From Alectoria sarmentosa (taxonomy: Eukaryota > Ascomycota > Lecanoromycetes > Lecanorales > Parmeliaceae), in contig WOGZ01000003.1 of assembly GCA_009733775.1 (NCBI GenBank), positions 294,614 to 358,613 of the forward strand: 64,000 nt of DNA. Reading direction: 5' to 3'. How positions within the stretch are numbered: position 1 is the first letter of the stretch; each line of letters opens with the position of its first letter. Positions 1-11,796 of this stretch are shown one piece after another. Position numbers and translations under genes: made by a program. A model generated the notes under the pieces. The model searched no databases. It was not told the origin of the DNA and saw only the letters and a list, made by a program, of their open reading frames with translations.

Positions 1-342
1 TTGGGGGGGGGTGGGGTTTCGGCGGTCGGGATTGGAGTCGTGGTTCGAAAGGAGGAGGAGGAGGTAGAGGGTTGAGAGGAGGGAGGCGGAGAGCGTGCAG
101 CCGAGGGCGAAGGCGCGGAGGGAGATGGCGGCGCGGTTTTGATCGTTGTCTGTCGAGGAGGAGGAGGAGGAGGAGGAGGAAGAGGATGGGGGAGGATTGG
201 GGGATAGAGGTGGAGAGGAGTCGGTGGGCGAGTATCTGCCGTTGGCGTCTCGAGGGTGGCCGTTTAAATGGTCGGTTTGGTGGGGCTCCCACGGGTTCCG
301 GTGCGTGGGGTTGCGGGTTGGAGTGGAGAAGGGGGCTGCCAT
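1..342 (-). CDS. N-terminal part of a membrane protein (runs off the left edge)
   Basis: On the minus strand an ATG at 342-340 opens a frame with no stop to base 1 (114 codons seen). The first ~65 residues are low-complexity, rich in Pro, Asn and Ser, with a poly-Ser run near residues 53-62. They are followed by a hydrophobic segment (about residues 75-98, ALGCTLSASLLSTLYLLLL) that looks like a first membrane span. The layout (disordered Pro/Ser N-terminus, then LRAFALG and a membrane span) resembles fungal isoprenylcysteine methyltransferases of the Ste14 type, but the catalytic part is outside the window, so that name is only a suggestion. The GGA/GGC-rich plus strand here is the complement of the Ser/Pro codons. 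Confidence 0.55.
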   Translation of the reverse strand, partial: MAAPFSTPTRNPTHRNPWEPHQTDHLNGHPRDANGRYSPTDSSPPLSPNPPPSSSSSSSSSSSTDNDQNRAAISLRAFALGCTLSASLLSTLYLLLLLSNHDSNPDRRNPTPPQ

Positions 343-3300
343 TGGGGGCAACGTGATGGCTGGCAGCCTCGATGATCCAGGCTGCGCCTGTATCCTGGTT
401 TTTGAGCTACGGAAATTATGCACTTCATTGATACTGGTGTCCTGCAGGGCGATTGTATTTTACGTTTTAAAAACTGATATTTACGCGAAAGTGTAATTTA
501 CTCGGAAATGCAACACGGAATAAACCTAAGTCGATACCAACGGCATTTGAGGAAAGGGTTTCGCAGATGATGTTACTTAAAATACTGAATTGCACAGTTT
601 TAAATGCAGGACTGTTTTGCCAAAATCCTTGACTGAACAGATATATGTTAGGTTATTTTGAAATATTACTGGGTAAATTTCACTTTCGGCTCGATACGAG
701 TGGTAACAGCAATTGGTATGAGAACTTGGAGCATACGTGAGTAAGTGGAATCCGTATCATGCAAGCTGTTAGAGTGTGACCATTTATGGGCGCCGTGATC
801 TTCCATTAGATCACAACAAAGTTTCTAATGACAAGAGTCAAACTTAAGTAGAGTAGGCTAGGGGACAGCCAGAAATGCGCCTCCTTCAATGTCCCTAGTT
901 CTCAACCACATGGGTTTTGATACAATATACACCTCCCACAGTCCGTTGTTGCGATGAAAAGGTATGCGAACGCCATTCTTTAAAGTAGCCTCTGAAGATC
1001 ACAAGCACTCCCTATAAAGAGGAAAAGAGGGGAAATCAGAGTCTGCTGGCATCCCTTTAGCGAGGCTTCAAGGTGGAAAAGGGCAAATGGCAGAAGAGAG
1101 TCTACATTCAAGAGATGATTCGGGGATCCTTACCATAGTGGGCGTTGCTTGCATGAAGGACACGCACTTACAATGACCTTTCAATTGAGGTAATTAGCCC
1201 AAATTCAGATGCTTCGAGTAATAAAAATTGACATTTTTGTCGCTTGTCAAGCGTAACTTGGGTAGTTTGATGCCATATCGTACGAGATACTGTGTTCTAT
1301 GCGCCTCAATCGGGGGAATTATCCACGAGTAATGGTAACGAGTAATAGTATAGTCGAAGTTTTTGAACGTCATCCCAAGGAAACAATAATGAACGGATCA
1401 TGAGCCAAAGCGGAGGCGTGTACTATGCATTTTTAGATCCAACGATCGAAGTCTATATCCTTCCATAGATACATTGAAGATTCTCCTGGGTTCACACGGG
1501 CTGGTGGGGGCTTTTCCTCGCCACTTCTTTGGGTAGGCGTTGTCGTGCATAATGTAGGCTATGATCGAGAAGCATAAAAGGGATTTACAGCCATCAGATT
1601 GGTGAAGTAGAATGCTTTCGGTTGCAGCCATGGCTGGCGGGACAAACCTTGCTCGAAGCTCTAAAAGATGTGGCCCAAAAGCAGAATGCATGAGAGCGGG
1701 TGGGGAAAAAGTCAGGAATACAATAGCTAAAGACAAAATCGAGGAGCAAAGTAGGATAACATAGTGGTTGTAGTAGATCGACTTCAAGAATTCTTGGTGC
1801 TGGATCACTACTTGTGCAACTACCCTGTACGTTCCTTTGCCTAAATCAAATTCGAGGAAAGCTCCCAGGCAGATTTCTATAGCGAGCCAAAAACACAGGG
1901 GGTTCTGCGTCTTCTATCTAGCAACGTCGTTCAGGACCTCATACAGATGACAAAAGGATCACACGTACTTTCATACATTAAGCACACATGGCATAGATGA
2001 GTTAAGTCCACTGGAGAACAAGATTGAGCTGCAGGAGAACGGATATAGAAAGTAAATGACCATGACTGTGTCTCTAGAGAAAGACTCTCTTAGATGGAAT
2101 AGCACATGTGAGAGTAATAAGAGTGAGGGTGTAAATGGCCTGTGAATATCTTACACCCAGTCTACGGCAGCTAGTCGTAGTGGTATTGAAAAGTACACTC
2201 GATTTGCTTGGCAAAAGCTCGTGCAATGACATCTCCAAGACAAGTATGAACAGTCAGTAACATATAGAGCCATGAGCAAAGAATACCTTGCTCTATAATA
2301 TTGGCTCTAGCTGAAGCTGTAGGCTTCAGTGATTACCCTAAATCATCAAGCACTCTTTCATGCAGTGCTTCTGGAAAGAACTGGCCAACTGGGACTGCAT
2401 TCTTGGGTTGCTATCCACTCAATAGAACCGGCAGAAAGGCCTAGGCTAATGACCGACTTACTCACTCTGCCCTTGAATTCAGAGGGCAAGTCTCCATCCA
2501 ACTTCCTCGTTTTGCGTTTGATCAAAGCTCTAGGATCTTGATTTCCCTTGCAAGAGATATTGGAATGATCGTCCATCAGGGAGGCATCACTCGCACAAGA
2601 AAAGAGGTCCTGACCGCCACATATCGAGTTCTGTGATAGTGGACAAAAAGCAATAGTGGATTATGGTACGAAATATGCCTAGTTTCGCAAGCACCTCCAA
2701 GACTCACTTGCACTAGTGCACTCGGGCAAGTGAAGCCAATGATATGATCCGCCTCAACCGTTGTGCCGTGGCCAACGGCCAAAGTGGTGGAGAAGTCAAG
2801 CGAATAATGTGGTAAGCTTCAACCGGCTTGCCTAGGCCAATAGCCTGGGTGAAGGGAGTCAATGGCTAGGTGGTGCTCGTAAATATATATCAAATAAAGC
2901 TTTAAGGCAAGGGGTTGTCAGATAACGTCCCTTCGCTTACTCGACCATTTCTTGCTCGAGCTCTTCCTGTCGTTTGTCCCTCCGACTCTTCCACATTTTC
3001 ACTGTTCAATCTAGGAAACAACAAAATCGTATCCACGAGAGCTCTGGTTGATTGACACGAATCGGAAAGGCCCCTATCGATACCATAAAGTTCTGGCCGA
3101 CATCACCTACCTTCTCTCTTTTTCTGAGACAGCATCCTTCCTCCGATCCAGTCTTCCCACCTTTGGAGGGACACTCCGAGACTATGCTTGTGTTTCCCGG
3201 AAAGTAGTGACTGCTTGACTAATGAAGCAGAATCCCAATGCCACACCACCGAGTTTCCACGTCCCGTACACGCTCTGATCTATCCGAATTTCAAAGCTAT

Positions 3301-5176
3301 ACTCTTGAGTCCAATCACCTTCAAAAGCATTTTCAGTACGGTGCTGTATGAACTGTGAAAATGATGGTCGCGACGCGGAGTTCGAGACGAGGATCCATGC
3401 TGCGGATAGACGAGCAAAGGACTTACTCGGACTCGAAGCAATTGCGGAAGGCGAATATTGGCCTCGCTGCCATCTTGGGGGTCGTGCTCGAATGGGGAAG
3501 ATGACTATGGGCATTTGTAGTAGGAGAAGCAAATTTACGGTATTGGCGTAGAAATTTGCTGATATCAAGTGTGCTTGCCGTCCTCTTTCCGGACCATCCG
3601 TGCATGGAGAGAAGATCCGATCATTTTGGCTGGACCGCCGATCTTAGTGTGCATCTGGTGAGAATCACTGTCTGAACTTTGATTTGCAAATACGTGATTT
3701 GCGAAAGTCTTCTTTTTCACTCTGTATGACCACTGTGGACCATAACATCTGCATCTCGCCTGCACAGCCTCTCCCTAAAATTTAACCCATGTCTGCACAT
3801 TCAAGTCCAACAAATCGAATGCTGTTTTTCTTCGACACCTTACGATACGATACCGCTCTTCTATATAGCCATTGCGCCAATTAAATCAGGAGTATGTGGC
3901 AGAGATGTAGCAAAAAAACCTAGTGGGTAGAAAGCTATTCAAGAACGCGAGAACCAACCAGCACCGCAGTGAATTCGTTGGTCAAGGCATCCATGTGCGA
4001 ACCCAGTGTTCCATTACGCTTGTCACCAATGCATGCAATCAAAGACAATCTGTCACCGCCCAACCTGGATTCCCATCCAATACCTTCCAGCATGGGCTAG
4101 CAGTGCGGTACATTATTCTCTCATCTTTCTTAATGCTACCTTCTCGAGCCCCCCCAACTTTGACGGCCCCCGTGTTTGAAGCTTTCTTTTTCCAAACGCT
4201 CCATTTACTCTTTATCGCTAGAGCCTTGACAGCGCAAAGAACATTCCCAGTGTGATCAATCACCAAGATCCCCTAGACAAGCATCCCACTTCTCAAAACC
4301 TCAGCACATACTTCCAGGAACCCATTCCATACTTCTAAAACACCCGTACAAACTTTTTGGGGGAAGTGCTCAAAGATCGTCATGCCCCCCTATTCGATAA
4401 AATCGACGAGAGGCAACAAAATGCGATCTTTTTTTCCTCATGTTAACATTAAAATCCATCAACACCATATGATTCGTTCTATACAGCTGATATCTATTTA
4501 CCAAACTTCACAACATCTTCTCTCACATAAACAGACTTTGCATATCGCGTATCCTCTTCGAATCTTTAACGCACCCTCTTTTATTTTCATTAATTAGCAA
4601 TTTCAGCGGTGATGATTTTCCAGTGGGAGGTAGCCATGCCGTATTGACGACGAAAAATATGTCGGCGTGTTCAGTCAGCACAGGAAAATGCAAATGTCGA
4701 AGCCAGAATGGAAGCAAACACGGGTGAGATGGGTGAAAACATACAGTAGATTTCTGGCATAGCTTGGACCGTTGGGGAAGGAGGCATCCGGAGGTAATGA
4801 TAGGCTAGTCATACTGACGCAAGAGCAACATCAAAATCTTCGTTCTACCCAGTGTGAGCTATGTAACCTGCATTGAATCCTTGTGGGCAACTTGTCAGCT
4901 CTAGTGAATTTCATCTAACGTATGGAGGATTTGCGGAGCATGGTGAAGACTTACAGCACTGTGAGTTTTGATTGTCCATAGATCCAGCATCTGGGCAAAG
5001 GACATGGGCACGTCAGGTTGTAGAGCCAAATTCTTTTGTCTATCAAAGTCTAGCGTGCTTCCAGCCATCAGCCTTAGCCATCATGCTTAGCATCATTGAA
5101 TGCTCATCGTCATCGTCCAACGTCTCCAAACTTTTCTCCACCATCATCCCTGATCTTTGCCTTGTGAGGAATAGCT
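343..5176. other. Gene-poor interval, no convincing gene
   Basis: Open frames here are short, lack family resemblance and do not join into a spliced gene that I can defend. The longest is a minus-strand frame at 1398-1808 with one hydrophobic stretch; another at 3182-3568 minus is unrecognised. Two imperfect copies of a motif around CAACCG..TTGCC..GGCCAA occur near 2755 and 2820. I see no tRNA, rRNA or mobile element. Confidence 0.5.
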
Positions 5177-5973
5177 TTACATCTTCTCAATCGCCTCCAA
5201 GCACTCGGGGAACTCATCCCAGTTCTGCATCACAATCCCGACGCCCAATCCCTTGAGGGTCTCAGTCATCTCCTTCTGCTTCTCGCTGCCGCTGTAGCTT
5301 CCAACGTAGCCAATGACCGGAATACCGGCACGTACAGCGCTCAGAGTCCCGCTCTTGCTGTCCTCCACCGCAACGCACTCTCCGGGTTCCTTGCCGATGA
5401 CCTTGCAGGCGTGGAGGTAGATGGCTGGATCAGGTTTGGTGGTTGGCTTTGGCAGAGAGGTGGCAGCGCTGAAGATGTGATCTTTGGGGAAATACTTGGC
5501 CTGGTCGACCTTGTCGATGCTGGCCTGGACACGACGTAGGGCACTTGAGCTGACCACAGCCATGCCATACTTCTTAGCTTTGTACAGCTTGTCGAGCTCC
5601 TCAGTGCAACCCACACAGGGCTTGGCATCCCTCTCCAACTTGGCAATCACTCTGTCTTCTTCCATGGACACGTATTTCTCCATCTCGGGGCCGGGGATGG
5701 TGAAATCGAACTTTTTCTGGAGGTTGACGACCATACCGCGGAAGTTCTGGCCGACGAAGTCATTGAGGAGCTCAGGGCCGGTGTAACGGTCTGGGATGTC
5801 GTATTTGGCGAGGATCTCGTTGGAGAGGTCGGCACAGGCTTCGAAGGCGAGCTCTTCCGAGAGGACAAGGGTATTGTCACAGTCGAAGAGGATTTCCGTG
5901 ATCTGGAGGGGTGGGTTGGTCAGGTCAGGTTCAAAGAAGAAGGAAAGTAAGGGCGGGGTGGAACCTTAGGCAT
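5177..5973 (-). CDS. HAD-superfamily phosphohydrolase (phosphoglycolate-phosphatase-like)
   Basis: Two exons, 5973-5965 (only M-P-K) and 5902-5177, joined across a 62-nt intron (GTTCCA..CCAG), give 244 residues. All four HAD motifs are visible. Motif I FDCDNT has nucleophile Asp10 and acid/base Asp12. A VVSSS segment is motif II, KPDPAIY carries the motif III Lys, and EDSKSG is the motif IV metal-binding acidic pair. A helical cap lies between motifs I and II. The size fits small-molecule phosphatases of the phosphoglycolate/beta-phosphoglucomutase-like group, probably cytosolic; the substrate cannot be read from sequence. The start is fixed by the splice that puts the DCDNT strand in frame; a start at Met 5734 would remove motif I. 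Confidence 0.85.
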
Positions 5974-6570
5974 GATGGTGGTAGTACTGAGGTGAGGCTT
6001 GTTTGACAAGTGTGCTGGAAATTGTTAGCTATGTTGTATGAAGGGGTGTGGTGAGAGCCTCGCTCTTACTGGTGGTTTGAGAGCTTTCTATGAGGTCAAT
6101 TGGTATGTCAGGAAGTGGTAGAAGGGTAGAGAGTAAGGGAAATTGAAGAGAAAGGAAGGAAGTGGTGAGTAGAAGAGTATGGAGTGATGGGCGGTGAAGT
6201 TGCGTTGGCAATTGCCAGTCTCCGGTCTCGAGTGTGCTCAATCAATTGGCGTCGAGAGATCTTCAGCGCTGGTGGCGCCAAGCTTTGGACTAAGTATGGA
6301 TCCTGCCGAGCGTGCTTCTTCGGGATCTCTTCATGCAGCCTTCGACTCCCTTTTCCCTTTTCGAGCCAATTAATAACAATAATTAATCTCCGAATGCTCC
6401 ATTCCTCACAAAGGTGTGCGTTGTCGATAGCAGTATACGAAATCTTCTCACTGCTTGTGGCACCAGCCATCATCATACAAATATCGGTTCTCAGCAGTGA
6501 CCGCTTCGGCTTTCACGCTTCCTAATGTCCTACTTGTCGCACTTATTGTGAAAGTAAAAGTCCCCATTTC
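5974..6570. other. Intergenic between HAD phosphatase and aquaporin
   Basis: No gene recognised. It holds the promoter of the HAD gene and the 3' side of the aquaporin gene, both on the minus strand. Confidence 0.5.
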
Positions 6571-7813
6571 TCAGTGGCGTGGCGGTACAGTACTGCTATG
6601 ATAGGGAGGAGCTACGAGATAGGTCATGGCAAGGAGGCATGATCCACAGAAAGGGCCCACCCACCATATCCATTGGTCTGTTCGACTTGCCGTCAGCTCA
6701 ATATCGGAGCGCAATCTCTCAGAACTCGTACCCGTGAAGTCACGTCTTGTTATTGCAAAAGCAAAACATCTTGTTGGATTCATCGATGCTCCAGTATAGC
6801 CTGGCACAAGCCCAGCAGTCGCAAAGCTCACTAGTCCGAGAGAACACCCTACTGCAATGGGTCCGCCTAGTGGTCCAAATAGCTCTCGCTGGCGAGGGTC
6901 CAGAGCTACTCCAAAAGCAAGAGCACTTCACGCGTAAACTTTCAGCAGACAGTCCATTGTCATCAGTGGGAGGAAGCTTACAGCAAAGCAAAAGAGGAGA
7001 TTGTCTCAATCAAAAGTGCCTGTTCTGCAGCAACCGTCCCAGAGTCTCGAAAGCAACCGCCGCCTTTGAATCTGCCGCAAATGTCAGAGCTGAGATGTCG
7101 AAAATCTGGACGTTACTAACTCGATTGAGCGGTCTACGCCAAATGCACCGCGAAGGACGCCACCCGCCAACCCAGCTCCCAGAAGTTGACCGCTCATGTA
7201 CAATATGGCTGAAAGTTTTCAGCGTTCTTTCCTATTCCTCGTGTAAAATGATTGGAATACCTCGCGAGAAGCCGGTCAAACCAACGATCATTGTTGAGAA
7301 TGTGATGAGGGGATTGATGTGGCCTTCATCTCGATCAGTGATCCGCGCTTTCAAACCCGGACTGCTCAAACTGACCTCCAGAGCCAGGCGCAAATGCCAT
7401 GATGAACAAAGTCAGGAGGAAGATATTAAGGACGCCAGCGTATGCGGGAGCTTGTGGGGTCCCAAAATTGGTGATAGTCGTGTCAATCATACCGCTGAGG
7501 TAGCAAAGAAGGAACGATGCGAACGTTTCAACGAACTTGTGGTGAGGCTTTAGAAGGGCCGACATGTCTTCTAGGGCCAAATGCTTACAGCGCTTCTCCA
7601 TATTCCAGGATCGTCCCACCCATCCCTGAAGTAGGCGACCCAATTGGCTAGCTTTCCTTTGTCTTTTGGATAAGTCGTAGTTTTGAGGGTATCTCCAAGA
7701 TGATTGGCCACAAGAGAGCCGGGGAAATTTGCGACCTTTCCCGGCATTAGACACTCGCGAGGCACCTGAGTATGCTCTGATTCTACAGAGTTCTCAGGTA
7801 TTTTTTCGTCCAT
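6571..7813 (-). CDS. Aquaporin of the X intrinsic protein (XIP) type
   Basis: Seven exons (7813-7589, 7535-7376, 7323-7261, 7208-7121, 7071-6982, 6925-6732, 6677-6571) with introns of 49-56 nt give 308 residues. The protein is a six-span MIP channel for water or small solutes in a membrane. The first pore box is G-H-I-N-P-L (Asn132) instead of NPA. The second is N-P-T-R-C (258-262), the NPARC-like box with Cys after Arg that characterises XIPs; the unorthodox first box is also typical of XIPs. Other spans include ETFASFLLCYLSG and WVGPFCGSCLLAMTYL. The last intron is 54 nt, a multiple of three, so the frame stays open through it; its GTACGA donor, GCTGAC branch and ACAG acceptor support splicing. 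The start ATG is 307 bp from a divergent glycosyltransferase gene. Confidence 0.85.
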
Positions 7814-8120
7814 AGTGACTTTTGACTTCTGCAGAAGACGTAGCCCAGGGGGGCAGCAACTTCCAGGGTATGATTCGTACTCTATGGATGCATGAAATGA
7901 TGGAATTCAAAGCTACCTTCTCTGTACATGGAGGAACCGTAGGATGCCGAAAGATTGGCCAATCAAAAGGTTGCATACTTCACTCCAGCTACCCGGAGCT
8001 CGAAAACGATATTCCACCGTTTGTCCGCGTGTCACCGTTGCGTACCCGCTCCACAAACGCCTTCTTGTTCCGCGATTGTAAATATTGTATATACAGCGCA
8101 TAGCTAATCCAAGGCATGCT
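7814..8120. promoter_or_regulatory. Divergent promoter region, aquaporin / PGAP4-like gene
   Basis: 307 bp separate the two start codons on opposite strands. No clear TATA box is seen; regulation cannot be inferred. Confidence 0.4.
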
Positions 8121-9359
8121 ATGAGGCTCAGCGGAGTGCTACGCTGGCTCCGGAGTAGGCCAGGGATCTCCGCTTTTCTCGCTTTCTTTCTCGTCTACCT
8201 TGCATCGATCCGCTTCTGCAGCCAGGCCTATTATCGAGATCCCACCTCAGCCTTCTTCAATCCTATTCGAGGCTATGAGTCGCGATACTCCGCCAAGCGT
8301 CAGAATGACGCCGATGCCTTCATCCGCAACGCCAATCTTACGACCTTTGTCCAAACCACACCACAAGACCCCAAGATCTGCGTCGGCATAGCGACTGTTG
8401 CGCGCGAGCAAGATCAGTACGTGCGGAGAACGATTGGTTCACTGATTGACGGCCTCGAACCAAGCGAGAGAGAACAGATCTTCCTAGCTGTCCTCATCGC
8501 CCACACGGATCCTCAAATGCACCCGATCTACGGTGAGCCATGGCTCACTAATGTCGCAGATAAGACGCTGCTCTATGACGTCAACCAGGGAAGACTTCAG
8601 AATTTGAGAGACTGGGAGACGAACAAGGACTACAGGAGAAAGGCAGTCTTCGACTACACCTATGTGCTTCAAAGATGCGTCGACGCTGGAACACAATGGG
8701 TTGCCATGATTGAAGATGACACCTTGGCGGTGGACGGATGGTTTCCACGAGCCATGGAGGCACTTGAGAAGGCTGATGGGCAGCATTCAATCCGTGAAGA
8801 GATGGATTGGCTGTACCTACGCCTCTTTTACACGGAAGAATTCTTGGGATGGAACAAGGAAGAGTGGCGACGATATTTTGCGGCGTCAGTTGCCGTCACG
8901 GGGATGACTGGGATGGTACTGCTTCTCATAAGGCTATTTTCATTTGAAAAGGCTATTACAAACAGCGTCATTGCAATCGCCTGCCTGATCTGTGCTCCGG
9001 CCTGCATCTCACTCTACTTCATGGCCGGAAGACTCTCCATGCAGCCACCGCTTCCAGGAGTATATCAAATGCCAAAATTTGGATGCTGCGCTCAAGGACT
9101 CGTCTACTCTCACAAGACGGCGTCAAAAGTGATTATCCGATTATCCCAAGTGCGAGAAGGGTTCGTGGATCAAATTGTCGAGGCATGGGCCAATGAAGCG
9201 AATCTGGTCAGATGGGTAACAATTCCGAGCCTGCTGCAACATGTGGGAGCTTCAAGCTCAAAGGGCGACGATCATGGATCAGCAGCGAAGTACGGCCGTA
9301 GTGTGGCAGAGAAGATATGGAGCTTCAGCTTCGAGGAATACAGCGCCGATAACACGTGA
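8121..9359 (+). CDS. PGAP4-like GPI-glycan glycosyltransferase, membrane-anchored
   Basis: Single exon, 412 residues. The same frame is open further upstream, but the first ATG is at 8121, giving MRLSGVLRWLRSRPG. Features in order: an N-terminal signal anchor (~residues 11-30), then a glycosyltransferase core with acidic metal-binding motif I-E-D-D-T-L-A-V-D-G-W-F. Two adjacent membrane spans (around 263-282 and 290-310) then interrupt the C-terminal half. A GT fold interrupted by a transmembrane hairpin is the architecture of PGAP4/TMEM246, the Golgi enzyme that adds GalNAc to GPI anchors; fungal homologues are usually annotated only as integral membrane proteins. Donor sugar and acceptor in this fungus are inference. 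The coding frame is intact. Confidence 0.75.
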   Translation: MRLSGVLRWLRSRPGISAFLAFFLVYLASIRFCSQAYYRDPTSAFFNPIRGYESRYSAKRQNDADAFIRNANLTTFVQTTPQDPKICVGIATVAREQDQYVRRTIGSLIDGLEPSEREQIFLAVLIAHTDPQMHPIYGEPWLTNVADKTLLYDVNQGRLQNLRDWETNKDYRRKAVFDYTYVLQRCVDAGTQWVAMIEDDTLAVDGWFPRAMEALEKADGQHSIREEMDWLYLRLFYTEEFLGWNKEEWRRYFAASVAVTGMTGMVLLLIRLFSFEKAITNSVIAIACLICAPACISLYFMAGRLSMQPPLPGVYQMPKFGCCAQGLVYSHKTASKVIIRLSQVREGFVDQIVEAWANEANLVRWVTIPSLLQHVGASSSKGDDHGSAAKYGRSVAEKIWSFSFEEYSADNT

Positions 9360-10214
9360 GACAGGACGGCATACATCGGCCCATTACTCTAAGACAGCAA
9401 GAATGATGAGAAGTGGAAAAATAAGCTCCCTTTTTGGGTTTCGTCCACTTCATACCTTCGAAGCTGCGCACTGACGCTTACGGAAGGCAACCAATTAATC
9501 AATGAGACGTGCCTGCTCCTAAGTGAACCCAAGGCCTAGGATCAGAACAATCCACCTCAGTCCTCTCCCCTACTCAGCAGCTCGCGACGTGTCCGGGAAA
9601 ACATTACCCTGCGGCTGTGCGTGGAACAGAACGTTATGTGTGAACGTCAAGTTCATTTTTGAGATGCAGGGACTCATTGAGATTGGCAACATTTGAAGAC
9701 CGTGGCATTGAAAGTGGTGTGGGGGGGCGGTCTCGAAATCATTCATATACCCCGATTTTGGTAAATTTATAGTCTCAAGGCCCGCAGCCTGGCATTCTTG
9801 TACAATTCGAGGCAGGTATTTTGGATGGACAATTTAGTAGTGGTCATATACAGTCGTTCCAGGTCTTGCTTCACAGCTTATGACGCAAGTTGGCGTCACT
9901 CCTGGCTCGAGAATCGAGGTTTTAGACCTATTTTCTACTTGAATCCTGGGACAATGGAACTTTGGTTCTGTGGTCAACCTCTACTCAACACGTTCTCTTC
10001 TACCGTACTCGCGAACGAGTCAACGATTTACGCAACTATGCTCTTATGGAAATCCAAAATCTAATGTTGTAGACAGAAAGCCGGCTCATGACATTTAACT
10101 GCGTCCGCCACTGCGATCTTGAATTGACTTCTCCTCCTCCACTGACTGCCCATAACACTCGTCGCTCCACCCTTCATATTTCGAAACAATCGAACCAAGC
10201 ACTCAAAGCACAAA
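9360..10214. other. Intergenic, nothing recognised
   Basis: A run of G at 9721-9727 and short open frames only. No tRNA or repeat seen. Confidence 0.45.
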
Positions 10215-10613
10215 TTGACCACACTCTCCTTGTTCCAAGCTATCAACGCCATCAATTCCCCCAAGCCTAACGACAACTACGATCACGCCGTCCGCTCCGG
10301 CATCATGCTCTACCGCGCCGGCTGGGTGAGCGATGATCCTGCTCCCGGCCAAAACCTCTCCGAAGACATTGAAGCGCAAACCGAGCGGGACATTCTCAAC
10401 ATCATAGCTGTGCTTAAGGCGGCAGGTCTCAGCCTTGATGCAATCGTCAGCCCTAAAATATATATCATTGATATGAAAGGTTCCCGAAAAGTTGACGCGG
10501 TGTGAGGGAGGTAATTTGAAACGCCTCCTCCAGTAAGCACTTGTGTGCAGCTTTCGGGACTGGCGAAGGAGGGGGCGAGGCTTGAGTCGGAGGTTGTGAC
10601 TGAGCTTCGGTGA
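10215..10613 (+). pseudogene. RidA/YjgF-family enamine deaminase, inactivated
   Basis: A single 133-codon frame, the normal RidA length, matches the family from end to end. The N-terminal part has AINSPKPNDNYDHAVRSG, the middle has LSEDIEAQTERDILNI and VLKAAGLSLD, and the end has PPPVSTCVQLSGLAKEGARL. It is broken in three places without any frameshift. The expected ATG is TTG (10215), and stops TGA (10503-10505) and TAA (10512-10514) fall in frame just before the conserved C-terminal arginine/TCVQ segment. The intact RidA role would be hydrolysis of reactive enamine/imine intermediates in amino-acid metabolism. The first stop is explained by C-to-T in a CGA codon. I found no donor/acceptor pair that removes both stops. 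Confidence 0.75.
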
Positions 10614-10929
10614 TCGAGACATGATGGGTATGTTGTATGAATGCCAGAGTCAGCCGTTAGGCGATATTGGCAACGGCTAACGGTTTGTGGTACGGCGTGC
10701 TGCAGGACGCGGATAGAGGGTCTCGATGGTTTTGGACGCTGATGAATTCAAACTACTAAGCTATCCTTTGCTTGTAAATGTGTTCATTGATGCAATCTAC
10801 TGCTACTGAAGCGAAGGGCTTATGTATGATCAAGTGCCAAGGCCAAGAGCTTATTAAGCATTGCTCTTGCCTAGTCCATCAGATCTCCCACTCAATAAAA
10901 AAAGGCTTCGCCCTCGAAGCTCATGATAC

Positions 10930-11796
10930 TCAGTTGATGCTTGGTGCAGTGGTTTTGGGCGTGTCAGCTGGCTTAGCACCGGTGGGTGCTGTAGCAGATG
11001 ATTCGGCTTTGAAGGTCTGCTTTAAGAGATCCGTCATCCTCTGCTGGAGAGCCGCTGCAAAATGACTTTCGAATTCGTCGTCGAACTTCTTTTTGACACC
11101 AGCAGTAATTTCCGAACGAAGACGATCCTCAAGTTGCTTCTTCTCGATTTGCGCAGCTAGATCCTTTGCTCTCTGTAAATATTCCAAATTGACGGCCTTC
11201 CTTGCTGCTTCCTTTGCTTCTTCAATATAAACATCTCTGTACTCAGCTGCCATTTTTTCTTTTTCCGATGTGTTTACATCCTCCTTGACCTCCTCTCGTA
11301 GCAATCCCTCAACATGAAGTACGAGGTTGTCGACAAAGTTAGGTTCACAATGCTCCGGGCATCGGCACTGGTGTGAGTCCTCACCAGTGACTTCCTGGAT
11401 AAACAGCAAGGGAAGGGATTTGATGGATTGATCATGGGTAGCATCGCTGCGTGAACGCTCAGGTTGCTTTCCTCTCTTTCTTGCTGACAAGGGTTCAACG
11501 CCATGAGATTAGCATCATCGGCATTGGTGTCACGTTCAGGGTCTGCAGTGAGCCTTGTCTTCCTGGCTTGATGAGCAATGAAAACCAGCCGTCGCGGCGC
11601 GATCGATAAAGAAAATTCGAGACGGACATCCCCGCTCGCTCTATCAGCTCGCAGACTCTCTGAAGTTCGTCGCCGTCGGTGACACGCATGGTCATATGAT
11701 TCATTCGGAATTCGAGGCGAGAATTTCCAATCGGGCTCTCGTCCTCGTCACTCCAAATACGTTTGTCGCGAAGATAATTGAGTCGCTTAAATCATT
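10930..11796 (-). CDS. Hypothetical helical/coiled-coil protein, exon structure uncertain
   Basis: Two minus-strand coding segments look real. The upstream one (about 11796-11520) reads KRLNYLRDKRIWSDEDESP and then TDGDELQRVCELIERAG. The downstream one (about 11480-10930) includes DSHQCRCPEHCEPNF followed by a long charged helical stretch (EKEKMAAEYRDVYIEEAKE.., RAKDLAAQIEKKQLEDRLR) and a Thr/Ala/Pro tail. An intron near 11541-11494 (GTGACA..TTGTCAG with a GCTAAT branch) is plausible, but it leaves the second segment in another frame, so the joint is unresolved. The CxC..C cluster could bind metal. I do not recognise the family. No ATG start could be fixed. Confidence 0.4.

Noticed and set aside
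1398..1808. 136-codon minus-strand frame with a hydrophobic stretch
   Set aside because: No family resemblance, no splice partners, ordinary intergenic composition.
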